Assembly (NCBI GenBank): GCA_020205615.1
Contig: CM035163.1
Span: 52,301,899-52,365,898 of the forward strand
Reading direction: 5' to 3'
Origin: Panax quinquefolius
Taxonomy: Eukaryota; Streptophyta; Magnoliopsida; Apiales; Araliaceae
DNA: 64,000 nucleotides
Shown here in pieces: positions 46,940-58,706 of this stretch. The position numbers and the translations under genes are program-made. The notes below the pieces were generated by a model that worked only from the letters and a program-made list of their open reading frames with translations, searched no databases and had not been told where the DNA came from. Within the stretch, counting starts at the first letter, position 1, and each line of letters begins with the position of its first letter.

Positions 46940-46962
46940 TCATTCCCTCCTTACAAGGATTC
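46940..46962 (-). other. chromovirus polypurine tract
   Basis: On the - strand it reads TTGTAAGGAGGGAATGA next to the LTR start TGTAACATTCC. It is the expected plus-strand primer. Confidence 0.8.
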
Positions 46963-47039
46963 TATCCCCAGGATCACAATTAAAAAAATTCACTCATCAC
47001 ATTCTCCCCTACTTACAAAGATTCTGTCCCCAGAATCGA

Positions 47040-47369
47040 AGACATAGATTAAACAAATAACTCAGGGTAATTCATCATCATTTCAGCTTCGAGTTCTCAC
47101 GTAGCCTCTTCGACATTGTGGTTCCTCCAAATTACCTTCACAGAAGGTATCACTTTATTTCTGAGCACTTGTTCTTTCCTGTCGACTATTTGGATAGGAA
47201 CCTCTTCATAGGACAAGTCTTTCTCAAAGTGTAATGGTTCGTACTCAATCACGTGCTTGTAATCAGGTTTATATGGTCGTAACACTGACACATGAAAAAC
47301 ATTATGAATGACTTGTAATTCTGGAGGTTGAGCTACCTCGTAAGCCACCTCCCCAACTTTTTGCAGCAC
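47040..47369 (-). pseudogene. chromovirus integrase C-terminus with chromodomain-like end
   Basis: The open part 47369-47097 has VGEVAYEVAQPPELQVIHNVF, then VEWRN-type sequence (VKVIWRNHNVEEATW), the conserved chromodomain signature of chromoviruses. The end lies close to 47050. The chromodomain is thought to guide integration to heterochromatin. Confidence 0.82.
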
Positions 47370-47399
47370 TTTGAAGGGTCCAATAAACCTCGGGCTTAG

Positions 47400-48352
47400 C
47401 TTTCCCTTTTTACCAAATCAAATTTTTCCCTTCCAAGGTGAAACTTTTAGGAACACGTAATTTCCTACATCGAACGCACGATCTTGTCTGTGTTGATCAG
47501 CATATTTATTTTCTCTGTCTTGAGCAGCTATCAATCTTGTTCTGATGAGTTGGACAACCTCCGTAGTTTGTTGTACCAGTTCTGGTCCTAATAGTCGACG
47601 TTCTCCGACTTCATCCCAGCACAGTGGAGGTTTACACTTTTCGCCAGTATAATGTTTTCGTGGCGGCATGCCGATGCTTGCGTGGTAACTATTATTGTAG
47701 GCGAATTCCACCAACGGTAATTGTTCATCCTAGCTTCCTTTGAAATCCATGACGCATGCTCTTAACATATCTTCCAATGTCTGAATCGTTCATTCTCTTT
47801 GGCCATCGCTTTTTGCGGATGATATGCAAGACTTTCATTCGCAATCGGGTTCCCATACATTCTTGTAGTCTCTTCAAGAAGTTTGATGTGAACCTCGGAT
47901 CTACATCTCGACACAATCGACCTTCGGAAGTCCATGTCTTGCAACGATCTCTTTAACATATAGTTTGCCGGTGATTAAGATTAAATCTAATCTTTATTAG
48001 CAAAAAAGTGTCTTGATTTTGTCAACCTGTCCACTATCACCCAAATCGCATCGTATCCTTTCTGAGTTGTTTGAAGACCTACCACAAAATCCATTATGAT
48101 ATGTTTTCATTTCCATTCCGGTATCTCCAACGGTTGAAGTAACCCACTTGGTCTTTGATGCTCGACCTTGACTCTCTGACATGTCAAGCACTTTGCAACG
48201 CATTCTGCAACGTCTCTTTTCATATTTGGCCACAAAAAATGTCACCGCAAATCTTGATACATCTTCGTACTTCCTGGATGAATAGAATATCTCGAGTTAT
48301 GGGCTTCGGTCAAGATGTCTTCTTTAATATCTAGTACGGCTGGAACCCAAAT
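47400..48352 (-). pseudogene. chromovirus integrase
   Basis: Zinc-domain end ([20 protein letters not shown]) near 48160-48210, core pieces ([16 protein letters not shown]) near 48010-48060, and FAYNNSYHASIGMPP near 47690. A TGA replaces a residue after EIPEWK near 48110, and the frame shifts more than once between 47990 and 47720. The ORFs at 47997-48245 and 47762-47959 are out-of-frame shadows of it. Confidence 0.8.
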
Positions 48353-50026
48353 TCATCCCCCGAATCTCAGCATTCCATCGGTATCAACCTTGTACTTTAT
48401 TTCTTTTCTCTCGACCACACTTTCTCTTATTTTTCTGCATTCCTCATCCTGCAGTTGAGCGTTCTTCACTTTGTCCACCAAAGTTTGACTGGCTTCCATC
48501 TGGTATAATTTCTCATCGGATTCTTTTGGAAATTTGATTTCCAACTCTAACCTTGACATTGCTATAATAAGATCCTCTTTATCAGTTAACAGCATCAACT
48601 TCTCTCTTCCTTTCCTACTCAAGGCATCTGCAACCATGTTTGCTTTGCCTGGATGATAAAAGATCTCACAATTATAATCTTTTATCAGTTCCATCCATCT
48701 TCTTTGACGCATGTTCAGGTTCTTCTGTGTGAAAATATACTTCAGACTTTTATGGTCTGTGTAAATCTCACATTTCTCTCCGCAGAGATAGTGTCTCCAT
48801 ATCTTTAGAGCAAACACAACCGCCGCCAACTCTAAATCATGAGTCGAATACCCTTTTTCGTAATCTTTCAATTGCCTTGATGCATACGCGATAACTTTCC
48901 CATTCTGCATAAGGTCACATCCTAATCCCTTGTGTGAAGCATCACTGTACACCACAAAATTTCCTGTATTATCTGGTAATGACAACATAGGTGCCATACT
49001 TAGTTTCTTTTTCAATTACTGGAAACTTTCTTCATACTTCTCCGTCTAAACAAACTTTACAGATTTTCTCGTTCAATTTGTCAACGGAGTGGCAATCTTG
49101 GAGAAATCCTGGATAAACCATCTGTAATACCCTGCTAATCCCAAGAAACTTCTCACTTCTGATAGAGTTCTCGGTTGTTCCCAATTTATCACTGCTTCAA
49201 CCTTTGATGGATCCACTGAAATTCCATCCTTGTCAATTACGTGCCCAAGAAATTGTACACGTTCCAGTCAAAATTCACATTTAGAGAATTTCGCATACAG
49301 CTTTTCTTTTCTTAGTGTCTCCAGTGTTAGACGTAAGTGTTCTACATGTTCCTCTTGAGTTTTAGAGTACACCAGAATATCGTCGATAAACACCACCACA
49401 AACTTGTACAAAAATGGTTTAAACACCATGTTCATCAAATCCATGAACGCTGCAGGGGCATTTGTCAAACCAAAAGACATCACCAAAAACTCATAATGTC
49501 CGTACCGAGTTCGGAATGCCGTCTTCGGTACATCCTCCTTTCTTACCTTCAGTTGATGATACCCACTTCTCAAATTTATTTTCGAGAAGTATCTAGCACC
49601 CTTCAGTTGATCAAACAAGTCATCTATTCTCGGCAATGGATACTTATTCTTAATAGTGACCTTGTTTAACTCCCTATAATCAATGCAAAGACGCATTGAC
49701 CCATCCTTCTTCTTTACGAATAACGTCGATGCTCCCCACGGTGACACACTCGGCTGAATGTATTTCTTGTTCAACAGCTCATGTAGTTGTACCATCAGTT
49801 CTTTCATCTCCACCGGAGCCATCCTGTATGGGGCCTTCGATATCGGAGCGGTTCCCGGCGCTAAGTCGATCAAGAACTCGATCTCTCTGTTAGGCGAAAG
49901 TCCCGACAAATCCTCCAGAAATACATCCACAAACTCCCTAACTACTGGTATTTCTTCTAGTTTCGCACCCTTCTTCTGAGTATCGACTATGTAAGCTAAA
50001 TAACTCACACAGCCTTGACTCAACAA
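48353..50026 (-). pseudogene. chromovirus reverse transcriptase and RNase H
   Basis: 50026-49268 is a 252-codon RT part: [60 protein letters not shown] and the catalytic FIDDILVYS. After a stop near 49268 the thumb continues. 49015-48353 is an open RNase H with [36 protein letters not shown] and MVADALSRK, the acidic residues in place. This is the best-preserved coding block of the window. Confidence 0.9.
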
Positions 50027-50137
50027 CTTCTTAGCCTAAATAATCGTCAGGACATCTCATTTGTCTCAGCGATTTGCTACCATTGAATACTACCTTTGAT
50101 GGAGTCATAAGGTTTACACATTTCTTTTGGCAGTCAA

Positions 50138-50710
50138 TTATCGCTCCATAATTGAACAACCAATCCATTCCCAAAATAACATCAACTTTCCTAGCCGGAT
50201 CGGAATCAAATCTACCATCAAAATATTTCCCTTAATATTCACCCTACAATTCTTATATACAAACCTAACAAGAACTACTTCCTTATTCGTAATTTTTATG
50301 TTTAAAGGGAAATTTAATTCTTCACTAGGCAATCCTAATCTCATAGCAAATTCATCAGATATAAATGAGCAAGTAGCACCCGAATCAAATAATACATAAG
50401 CATCAATATCATTGATCGGGATAATACCTGACACCACATCCTTTGATTGCACAACATCTTGCACAGTCATGTTGAAGGTTCTGGCTGTGGGCTTATTTTT
50501 TGTTGTTGGTCCAGCAATAACCAACGCACCTCCACTAGCATTTCCCTTTCTCCCATTTGACTCACCAGATCTCTTCTTAGGGCATTCACGAACAAAGTGA
50601 TTCTTGGACCCACACGTGAAGCACACATTTTTCATAGCTTGAGTGCAATTCGGGGCAATATGACCCTCCTGGCCACAGTTAAAACATACTCGTTTCCCCA
50701 GCAAACACAC
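50138..50710 (-). pseudogene. chromovirus zinc knuckles and protease
   Basis: Two CCHC knuckles (CFNCGQEGHIAPNC and CFTCGSKNHFVREC) are followed by a linker and the retropepsin, with active-site DSGATCSFIS. The protein stays open to 50138, where the frame is lost before the RT part. Knuckles bind the element RNA; the protease matures the polyprotein. Confidence 0.88.
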
Positions 50711-51568
50711 TCCCTTATGAAACTTTCCGCACGTAGCACAAGCTTCGAACTTCTTATTTTGCTGGTTTCTTTGCTGATTTCCAGCTCCTCCATTCCCATT
50801 CCACTTCCTCCTCAGGTTGTTGCCATTACTACTGTTACCACCACTCTTAGCTTCACCTTAGCTTTTCTTTTTTCTCTGCTCTTGATTATGCTTTGTTACC
50901 GCCTTGCCTCCACTTTCAGCGAGAATCGCCTTCTCCATCACTACTGCAAATGTCTTCAATTAGAACAGGGAGACCCTACTGTACAACCAGGGTTTCAGTC
51001 CCTGCTCAAACCCTTTCGCCTTGCGCTCGTCTGTGTTGACTTGATATGGCACAAACCTCGCCAACTTGTTGAATTTTGCGGCATACTCCGACACCAACAT
51101 TGTTCCCTACTTCAACACCAAAAACTGGACCTCTAGTTGACTCTTCGAACTCTCGTGAAAATAAGTCTAGAAGAACAGCCCCCTAAACCTATCCCAGGTC
51201 ATTACTCCTGGTCCTTCCCGAGTTTTGTTGGCCTGCCACCAATAGCTAGCCTCCTCTTTCAACATAAATGTTGCAAAAGCAGTCTTCTGATTCTCCTCTA
51301 CCCTAGCCACATCAAAAACCTTCTCGATTTCCATAATCCAAGTCTGTGCTTCAACTAGATTCATGGATCCACGGAATTCTGGTGGTTCAACCGCCTTGAA
51401 ATCCTTAAACGTAGCACCTTGGTTCTGAGGTTGATTCTGCGGTTGATTTTGCGATTGCACAGTTAGTAATGTCGTCACCAACCTTTGAGCGGAGTTAGTT
51501 TGACGTGATTATCGTTGTTGGTTCCTTTGGTGGTTCTCTGGACGGGGTGGTTGACGTCTTGGAGGCAT
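50711..51568 (-). pseudogene. chromovirus gag
   Basis: The start ATG at 51568 gives MPPRRQPPRPENHQ and soon meets a stop. 51481-51167 holds the gag core (PPEFRGSMNLVEAQTWIMEIEKVF, FMLKEEASYWWQA). The rest to the knuckles is frameshifted; the + strand ORF 50597-51136 is antisense. The gag would assemble into particles. Confidence 0.85.
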
Positions 51569-52565
51569 TTTCTGTTAAAAAAATACATTCATTAGATTAT
51601 TACTCAACTCTTTTCAAGTAATTTCTACTTAACTTGCCCACATGAAAGTAATCACTTCATAACACATAACTCTTTGGATAAAGAAAATAATATCTTTTAT
51701 TCATAACTTCTTTGAAAACATCATATCAATAGCATTCTTTGCTATTTACATCCACTATCCCGAGATAAGGAATCTCTGAGATTTAAAACATCAAAATATT
51801 CCTTTGTTTATAAACACTTGAATTTACATCACTAATTACCAAATAATTTTCACATAATTAAACTAATACTATCTTTATATCATTAAGGTATTTGAATAGC
51901 CTTGCTACGTTCCTCTTCCATGATGTGCGACATCGTTTCGCGATCCAAGATGTATGATGGTAGATCCTCAAACTAGATTGGATACTTCCTAACTCGATCT
52001 TGGACCGCATCCATTCCATTTTGTAGTGTAGAGTATCTCTCCTCAAGTTTAGCCTTCTTCTCTCACGGCGATCATCTTACGTAAGATTAGCCCGAGCGTG
52101 ACTCTCGTACCTCGCCCTCCTCTCTGCTATGGCAAGCCTCTCTGAGCTCTCTTTCAGATCCTTCTTTAACTTTTCTATTTCTGCGGACTTATCCTCGGTT
52201 TGACCCTTCTCGTGGACTAGATCCCACTCCACATTTCCTAAACGTGTGTGTAGAGTCACAATCTCCCTATCCCTCTGCTCAATAGTAATTTGCTGACTTA
52301 CCGCCCGCTCAGTCAGATTCTGGACAGTATCCTGCAACTCTATGTTACGATCATAAAGTGCATCATACATCTCAGCATCAATGGAGTTCAGTGGAAACTC
52401 CTCTTCTTCCTCAGGATCCTCCTCTGGATCAGTCTCATTCTCCGCCTCATGCTCCTGACCAACAACAGTGATCAATAGAGATGTCTCCCTTTGTACCAGT
52501 TGTTCCCTGACGACATGAATGTCTCGGGGCTCCTCCTCTATAGGTACTCGGGGTTCCTCCTCCAG
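51569..52565 (-). pseudogene. additional coiled-coil ORF upstream of gag, truncated
   Basis: From 52565 to 52077 one frame is open: a glutamate/proline repeat (EEEPR twice), an acidic run (DPEEDPEEEEEF), then a long heptad-like helix (NIELQDTVQNLTER ... EIEKLKKDLKESSERLAIAERRA). After a stop at 52077 a shifted frame continues the coiled coil (KKAKLEERYSTLQNG) to about 51880. The N-terminus is lost at the junction near 52565. It lies in sense before gag. The region 51569-51850 is untranslated leader. Function is unknown. Confidence 0.6.
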
Positions 52566-53068
52566 CTATTGGATGGTATGATCATAATCTTTCAACAATT
52601 CAAGCCAACGTTGTTGTCGCATGTTGAGTTCCTTTTGAGTGAAGAATTATTTGAGGCTTTTATGATCCGTAAAGATCTCCACTTTCTCCCCATACAAGTA
52701 ATGCCTCCAAGTTTTAAGACAACAGCTGCCAACTCTAGATCATGAGTAGGATAATTCCTCTCATATTCTTTGAGTTATCGAGAGGCATATGCTATGACTT
52801 TCCCATGTTGCATGAGAACACATCCTAACCCTTTACCTGAAGCATCACTATAGATGACAAATCCCTCTGAGCCAGATGGTATTGTCAAAACAAGTGCTGA
52901 AATGAGTCTTCTCTTGAGTTCTTGAAAACTCTTCTCACATTCTTCGCTCCAACCAAACTTTGTATCTTTCCGAGTCAGCTGAGTTAATGGAGTAGCGATT
53001 CGAGAAAATCCTTCCACGAATCTCCGATAATAACCAGCTAAGCCGAGAAAGCTACGTACTTTGGTCAC
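52566..53068 (-). pseudogene. RNase H of second chromovirus, truncated
   Basis: 53068-52775 is open ([35 protein letters not shown]). A shifted continuation runs to about 52566 and is then cut. The DAS first acid is kept, but the last part (VADALSR region) is missing. Confidence 0.82.
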
Positions 53069-53089
53069 TAATTTAGGTTGATCCCAGCT

Positions 53090-53859
53090 TTAAATTGCTT
53101 CAATCTTTCTTTGGGTTAACCAGATATTCGAGACTTGATATACTACGTGCCCAAGGAATGCTACTTCCTCAAGCCAGAACTCGCATTTCTTCAACTTGGC
53201 ATAAAGCTTGTTTTCACGAAGCTTTTGGAGTATCAACCTCAAGTGTTGCTCATGATCTTCATGACTTTTGGAATATATGAGAATGTCATCAATAAAGACG
53301 GCCACAAAGTGATCCAAATATTCCTTGAATACTCGGTTCATCATATCCATGAAGGCTGCAGGAGCATTAGTCAATCCAAAAGACATGACTAGGAATTCAT
53401 AATGCCCGTACCGAGTTCTGAAAGCCGTCTTTGGAATGTCATTGGTCCTAATCTTCAATTGGTGATATCTGGAATGAAGATCAATCTTAGAAAAAAATTT
53501 GGCGCCTTGCAACATGGTTCATCAATGCGAGTTAATGGATATCTAGTTTTGATAGTGACATGGTTCAACTCCCGATAATCAATATAAAGTCGCAGACTCC
53601 CATCTTTCTTCTTCACGAATAGAATAGGAGCACCTCAAGGAGAAGTACTAGGACGAATGAAACCGATGTCTAACAATTCCTGCAGTTGGGTTTTTAACTC
53701 CTGAAGTTCAATAGAAGCCATTCGATATGGGGCTTTGGAAATGGGTTTTGTACCAGGTTCAAGGTCGATACAAAATTTGATTTCACGCTCTGGGGGTAGG
53801 CCAGGAAGTTCTTTTGGGAATACATCAGGAAATTCATTAACAATAGAAATATCATTCAA
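53090..53859 (-). pseudogene. reverse transcriptase of second chromovirus
   Basis: 53859-53635 gives the N-terminus ([20 protein letters not shown]) and ends in TGA where the family has a tryptophan before GAP. 53515-53090 gives the palm ([31 protein letters not shown]), catalytic FIDDILIYS and thumb. Two breaks inactivate it. Confidence 0.88.
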
Positions 53860-53862
53860 AAC

Positions 53863-54342
53863 TTATGTATTTTTGTTTAGATCCGTGACATGAGCTAAGA
53901 AAGCTTGACATCCATGTTTTAATAAACGAATAGCTTTATGGCTTGAGATGACAGTGATGGATTTTAATGGTTTGGTTGCTTTAATTAGCATAATAGGTTG
54001 GTTAGGAATATGAAAGCTAACAACCTTACGAAAACAATCAATTTTTGCATGTTGAGTAGTTAACCAATCAATCCCTAGAATCACATCAAATGCAAGTATT
54101 TTCAAAAAAATAAGATCGACAAGTTACGCGCGGTTACCGATTTGAATTAAACAAGACTTATAAACCGTGAATGTAATGAAGGTTTCACCCAACGGAGTTT
54201 CAACAGATAAATCAAAGTCTAATTTCTCCGGAGTCAAATTTAAACGTTGAGCGCAAGTAGGAGAAATAAAGGAATGGGTAGAACCAGTATCAAATAAAGT
54301 ATAAACTTCACTAGAGTTTATAATTAGCTTACCTGTGATCAC
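53863..54342 (-). pseudogene. protease of second chromovirus
   Basis: 54342-54124 holds the active site as DTGSTHSFIS and the flap. 54105-53863 continues in another frame with FDVILGIDWL, the ILG motif, and the linker towards RT. The frame break lies between 54124 and 54105. Confidence 0.85.
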
Positions 54343-54371
54343 CTCATTCGGATTCCTTGCTTTTTGGGAGG

Positions 54372-54848
54372 TTACGACAATGCTCTCCCTTGAACTACCG
54401 GTTTTGTCTTGTCTAGGACACCCTTGGCTGCCTCCATCCTAGCTGGACTTGACTTTGGTGCACGACAAAATTGGGTTAGGTGACCTTCTTTTCCACAATT
54501 GTAACATGCTTTGGACTGCATCGTGCAGTTTGGACTTATATGTCCTTCCCCTCCACATTTGTAACATCTGACCTGGTGGTCGTTCTCCTTCCTTAATAAG
54601 CGTGTGTTGGTCTTTGACATCTTTCCATCTTTGTTGAACCTCTCTTCTTGAACTTTCCACTCCTATTGTCTTTTGTCATGATTACCAGGAAGTGGTTATC
54701 ATTTCGACATGTTGATTCCCTCCACGTTTGTTGTCACCGCTTCGATGACTGCTACCACTAGTATTATCGACTTGTCGGCTGCTCTCTCTTGGTTGGGTTG
54801 ACTCATTATCGCGCTCTAATAACTGAGCCCTATTCACAACATCTGAAT
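54372..54848 (-). pseudogene. gag C-terminal part with zinc knuckles
   Basis: 54620-54372 has two CCHC knuckles (CYKCGGEGHISPNC, CYNCGKEGHLTQFC). Upstream, 54848-54660 reads as a serine/arginine/glycine-rich region. At 54848 it meets the solo LTR; the upstream half of gag resumes at 57814. Confidence 0.82.
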
Positions 54849-57813
54849 TGTGACACCCCTTAATCCAGGTACTTCATTCCCACAGGATCTGGTGTTCACT
54901 TAATCAAACATTCATATCTAACTACCCAATCACAATAAAGCTGGATAAATAAAACCTTTCCCATTAAAGGGTTACATAATAATATGTCCCAGGTTATCTA
55001 ACCTTTAAATAATATCATTCAAATGCGGAAATTAAATAAACTTCATTAAAACCAAGTCTAAGATCATCATAATAAAAGTCTACATCTCAATCAAAGTAAA
55101 AATTACAAGTCTTCATCACTTGCACATTTTTCCCTTTCCTTTGCTAGTCGAGGGTTCATCTACCTTTTCCTCTTTAGCTGGAATGAGTTTATAAATATGT
55201 AAGAGTGAGCAAAACAATTGCTCACTGGATATAATATGGAATCAACAGGAGTATAGCAATAATAACTGCCAAAATAGGCTCGTCAACAATGAATAGTACT
55301 CTATCAACAATGATCAAAAACTGAAATCCCAAGATATGGAAAATATACATCACTGAGGGTCGTAAGACAACGAACTACGTCCACAATTGCAAGTAATATT
55401 TCAACTCCAACTTTAATAGTCATAAGACTATAAGGACCTCGTACTTAGGGGGATCAGCCCTTCGTACAATGTATTGTGCACAAACATTTTAACGCTATGC
55501 GTAAGTTAACCCCTAATCATAACATTGGGGTTGTTCATCTTAGTATTTAGAGTACAAGTCCGCACCAAAGGAAGTTTGGTTTGGATAAGCTTTCAAGGTA
55601 ATTTGGAATTCAATGAATATCAACTAAGGATTAGTTGAATAGAACCAATAACATTATACTATAGAATAATCGTGATTGAATCAATCATAATAAACTAAAG
55701 TCATGCTTTAGGAATAATCAAATAGCATACAATTTGACTAACTTTAACACCTTGCTTGAACAACACTAAGCCAAGGTTAATTAGGGTTGAATACTAAGCA
55801 TGCATAGCAATTTGAATGATAAAAATGTTCAACATTAGAATATATAAATTTTGCATGCTAAACAACAAGTTAAATACAAGAATAACTTGCTCGAGAATAA
55901 CTTACATCATTATATCATAATCCAATTGAAAACAATAGTTTGATTAACAAGATAATAGATTAGACAACTTGCTCAAAGGAAATTTAAGCGCTTGCACAAT
56001 TATAAAAGTAGAGTTAGAGAACTTGCTCAATGTAAAAAGAAAGTTTAGAAAACTTGCTTGATTCATAAGGTAATCGATTTGGAAACCATAATTAGTTCAA
56101 CAAGGTAAAGGATTAGAAAACTTGCCTTGTTCATAGGCTAAACCGAATCAATACGAATCACAATATCCTATATACATATGTCATCATGACATAGTTAGCC
56201 ATTACCATTTTACAACCATAACTAAGTACGTACATCATTTAAAAATTGGATTTTTAATCACATAATCAAGTTATAACACAAGTTAATCCTTAATAACATA
56301 ATTATTCATAGTATAGAAATACTAAAATCAACATTTTCTGATCTATTATCATCACATAACTTTTTTAAAATTTTGTGTACAAAAAAGTACTGTTGTCACA
56401 CCATTACGCTAACTCTGTGTCACATGGCGCTACGATTTATATTGTGGGGTCGTCTTTGCGCATGACATGAGCATGTATACCGAGGCGAAACTAAATTACT
56501 ATTTCGCATGGCGGCACATGCTGCTAAATTCATAGATTGTGACGATTTTCGCAATAGTGCATGAAAAAGCCAATTTGGCCTACAAGCTCATTTCTAACTG
56601 ACCAAATAGCATATAATTCATACAAAAACTTCATGTAAACAAAATTCAAGAATTCCTAACATGCTTCTACCCATACAACAACATAAACAACAACATTAAC
56701 ACATCCAATTTCTTTGTTTTTGATAAAAACTCACTTTTGATATTTCAATGAAAATCAACACTGTAAATTTTGTTTTCAACCAAAACCATTAATTTAAAGC
56801 ATTTTATCAAAGTATATATACTCTATCAAATTAAATGGTCAATTTAACAACTAAACAACTAATTAACCCTCAATTTCTACTTTAAGCTAAACAATATATA
56901 TTCACAAAAACTCTCTGTAAAATAGTTTTTCTTCACAACCATATACATAATATAAATTCATGGACTATTCTCAATTATAGCTTAAGAAAATAGTTTAACA
57001 ACACTAGATTATCATATAAAATCACATACATAACAAATAATTTATCCTTACACAAGGATTTTACAGAGAATTAAGGAAGAGAAAAACTAAACCTTTAAAA
57101 ACTAAAAGAGTAGGATGATACCTTGAAGAAGATGATGGAAGATGATGGCCAACCCTTTTTGATTCTCAACCTTCTTCTTCTCTCCAATTCCCTAACCTTT
57201 CTTCCTCTCTTCTTTTCTCTCTATAAACTCTCTCTCTCTTCTCTATTCTAGTTCTACGTCTTAGGAAGATAATATATAATAATAATATAGATTAATTATA
57301 TAATATAAATACTAACTTAAGCGACATCGAGTTATTTTTTTAAAATCAAAAGCCATAAGGCTTGTTAAATTTAACCATTAAAAACACTAATCAATTAATC
57401 CTTATGCCTTGTTTGGTAAAACACAATTAGATTAAAGACTTAATAGACATTAGGCCTTGTTTGGAAAAACCGAATTAAAACTCCTTTAAGTTATTTTAAT
57501 AACTCCTTTATAAAAGGTTATTTGTCACACTTTACTAAATTAAATTAATCTTAAAAATAATTTATTAAATTACTACATCACATAAATCAATACCACCAAA
57601 ATTATAATTTTCTATATAATTATAACTTTATTTAATCAACTAACACATCCTTTTTAATTACAAATTCCAATAAAAAGAATAGTAATTCAACAAATAGCTA
57701 ACCAAATTGAATCAAATTTGAACAATTATTTATTTAACAATAAACACATCCATTAAATACTTAAATATTTCAATAAATATTTAATATAACAATAAAAGTT
57801 CTGGAATGTTACA
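54849..57813 (-). repeat. solo LTR (2965 bp) with TGAAT target duplication
   Basis: Ends TGTGACACCCC...GGAATGTTACA. It is collinear with the LTR at 44192-46939. TGAAT occurs immediately before (54844-54848) and after (57814-57818), a 5-bp target duplication as Ty3/gypsy makes. No internal sequence remains, so an element inserted in gag of its host element and later lost its body by recombination between its two LTRs. Confidence 0.95.
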
Positions 57814-58521
57814 TGAATACAAACACAGTTTATGAGAGATAAGGTATTGAAGTATCTCGGATTTCAAACCTCTTAGAAACAACCGCGTCATTCTCTCGTC
57901 ATTATCAACCAAGTGGGGACGCAAAACCAAGACAACTCGGCAAACTTAGCTTCAGACTACGCCCCACGGTCATATTGTTTTTGCTCAAGCTTGATGAACT
58001 CCACCTCCTTCATGTGATGAATACTTTTGAGAAAGTATTTGTCATTGAACAATTCTTGGAACTTCTCCCAAGACATCTTGAGGCGGCGAGTTGAGTACAC
58101 TTTCTGATTCCCACCAATGAATCGCCTCTTCACTCAACATGAAGGTGGCAAAGGGAACCTTTTGCTCCTCGGAGCATCCCAAGACATCAAATATCTTGTT
58201 GATCTGCTTTATCCACGTCTCCGCATTAAGTGGTTTTGGCTCTCCAAAAAACTCCGGTGGTCCCAGCTCCTTGAACTGCTTAGCGATGACCGTCCGAGAG
58301 TTGTCAGTGTTTCCACCTACATTTTGGACAAGAGCCACTCTCACCTGATGTTACATGAATTGCATAAAGCCTCTGAACATCTCATCGTTCACCATTTCAT
58401 CGGTGTTATTGATTTCATGAGGATTATTATCTTCCTGTTGCACATTACCACAGGCATTGATCGTTGGTGACTCAGCGGTCTCATGTGCTTCATTGCTTAT
58501 CTCAACATTTTTGGATGTCAT
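57814..58521 (-). pseudogene. gag N-terminal part of second chromovirus
   Basis: The ATG at 58521 starts MTSKNVEISNEAHE. 58344-58042 carries the gag core (PPEFFGEPKPLNAETWIKQI, FMLSEEAIHWWES). A stop near 58350 and a frame break near 58040 interrupt it, and the solo LTR cuts it at 57814. The two gag halves are 3 kb apart. Confidence 0.85.
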
Positions 58522-58706
58522 TTTCAAAATCGCCACAAAATAAAGGTTAATTAACATATCAAATATTATCTCTATACTACTAATCGACCAATTAAATATC
58601 AAATAAACTTAGGTAGGTCATACTAGCGAAGGAATTCCCGCCTCTCCCTCCTAGTTCTTGTCTCATATCTCGCCTAGGGATCATATCCTAAGCTCGATAC
58701 TAATCA
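58522..58706 (-). other. 5' leader and primer binding site of second chromovirus
   Basis: Next to the LTR the - strand reads TTAGTATCGAGC (58692-58704), a worn form of the TTGGTATCAAAGC site seen at 63863, so initiator tRNA-Met type. The leader to gag matches 63876-64000 in reverse complement. Confidence 0.72.

Larger units (their letters stand above)
44192..52565 (-). mobile_element. chromovirus-type Ty3/gypsy element (Tekay/Del-like), 5' LTR missing
   Basis: On the - strand, in order: an additional ORF, gag, two zinc knuckles, protease, RT, RNase H, integrase, chromodomain-like tail, polypurine tract, 3' LTR. Gene order, FIDD motif, integrase tail (IHNVFHVSVLRPY) and LTR length fit the Tekay/Del clade. 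The 5' LTR and primer site are absent. The right end breaks at about 52565 into RNase H of a second element. Most domains carry stops or frame breaks. Confidence 0.85.

Noticed and set aside
50597..51136. 179-codon + strand ORF
   Set aside because: Antisense of the chromovirus gag region; leucine- and serine-rich as expected from reverse reading.
44192..57813. A single complete element bounded by LTRs 44192-46939 and 54849-57813
   Set aside because: The right LTR has its own perfect TGAAT target duplication and sits inside gag of another element, so it is a solo LTR and not the 5' LTR of the 44-52 kb element.
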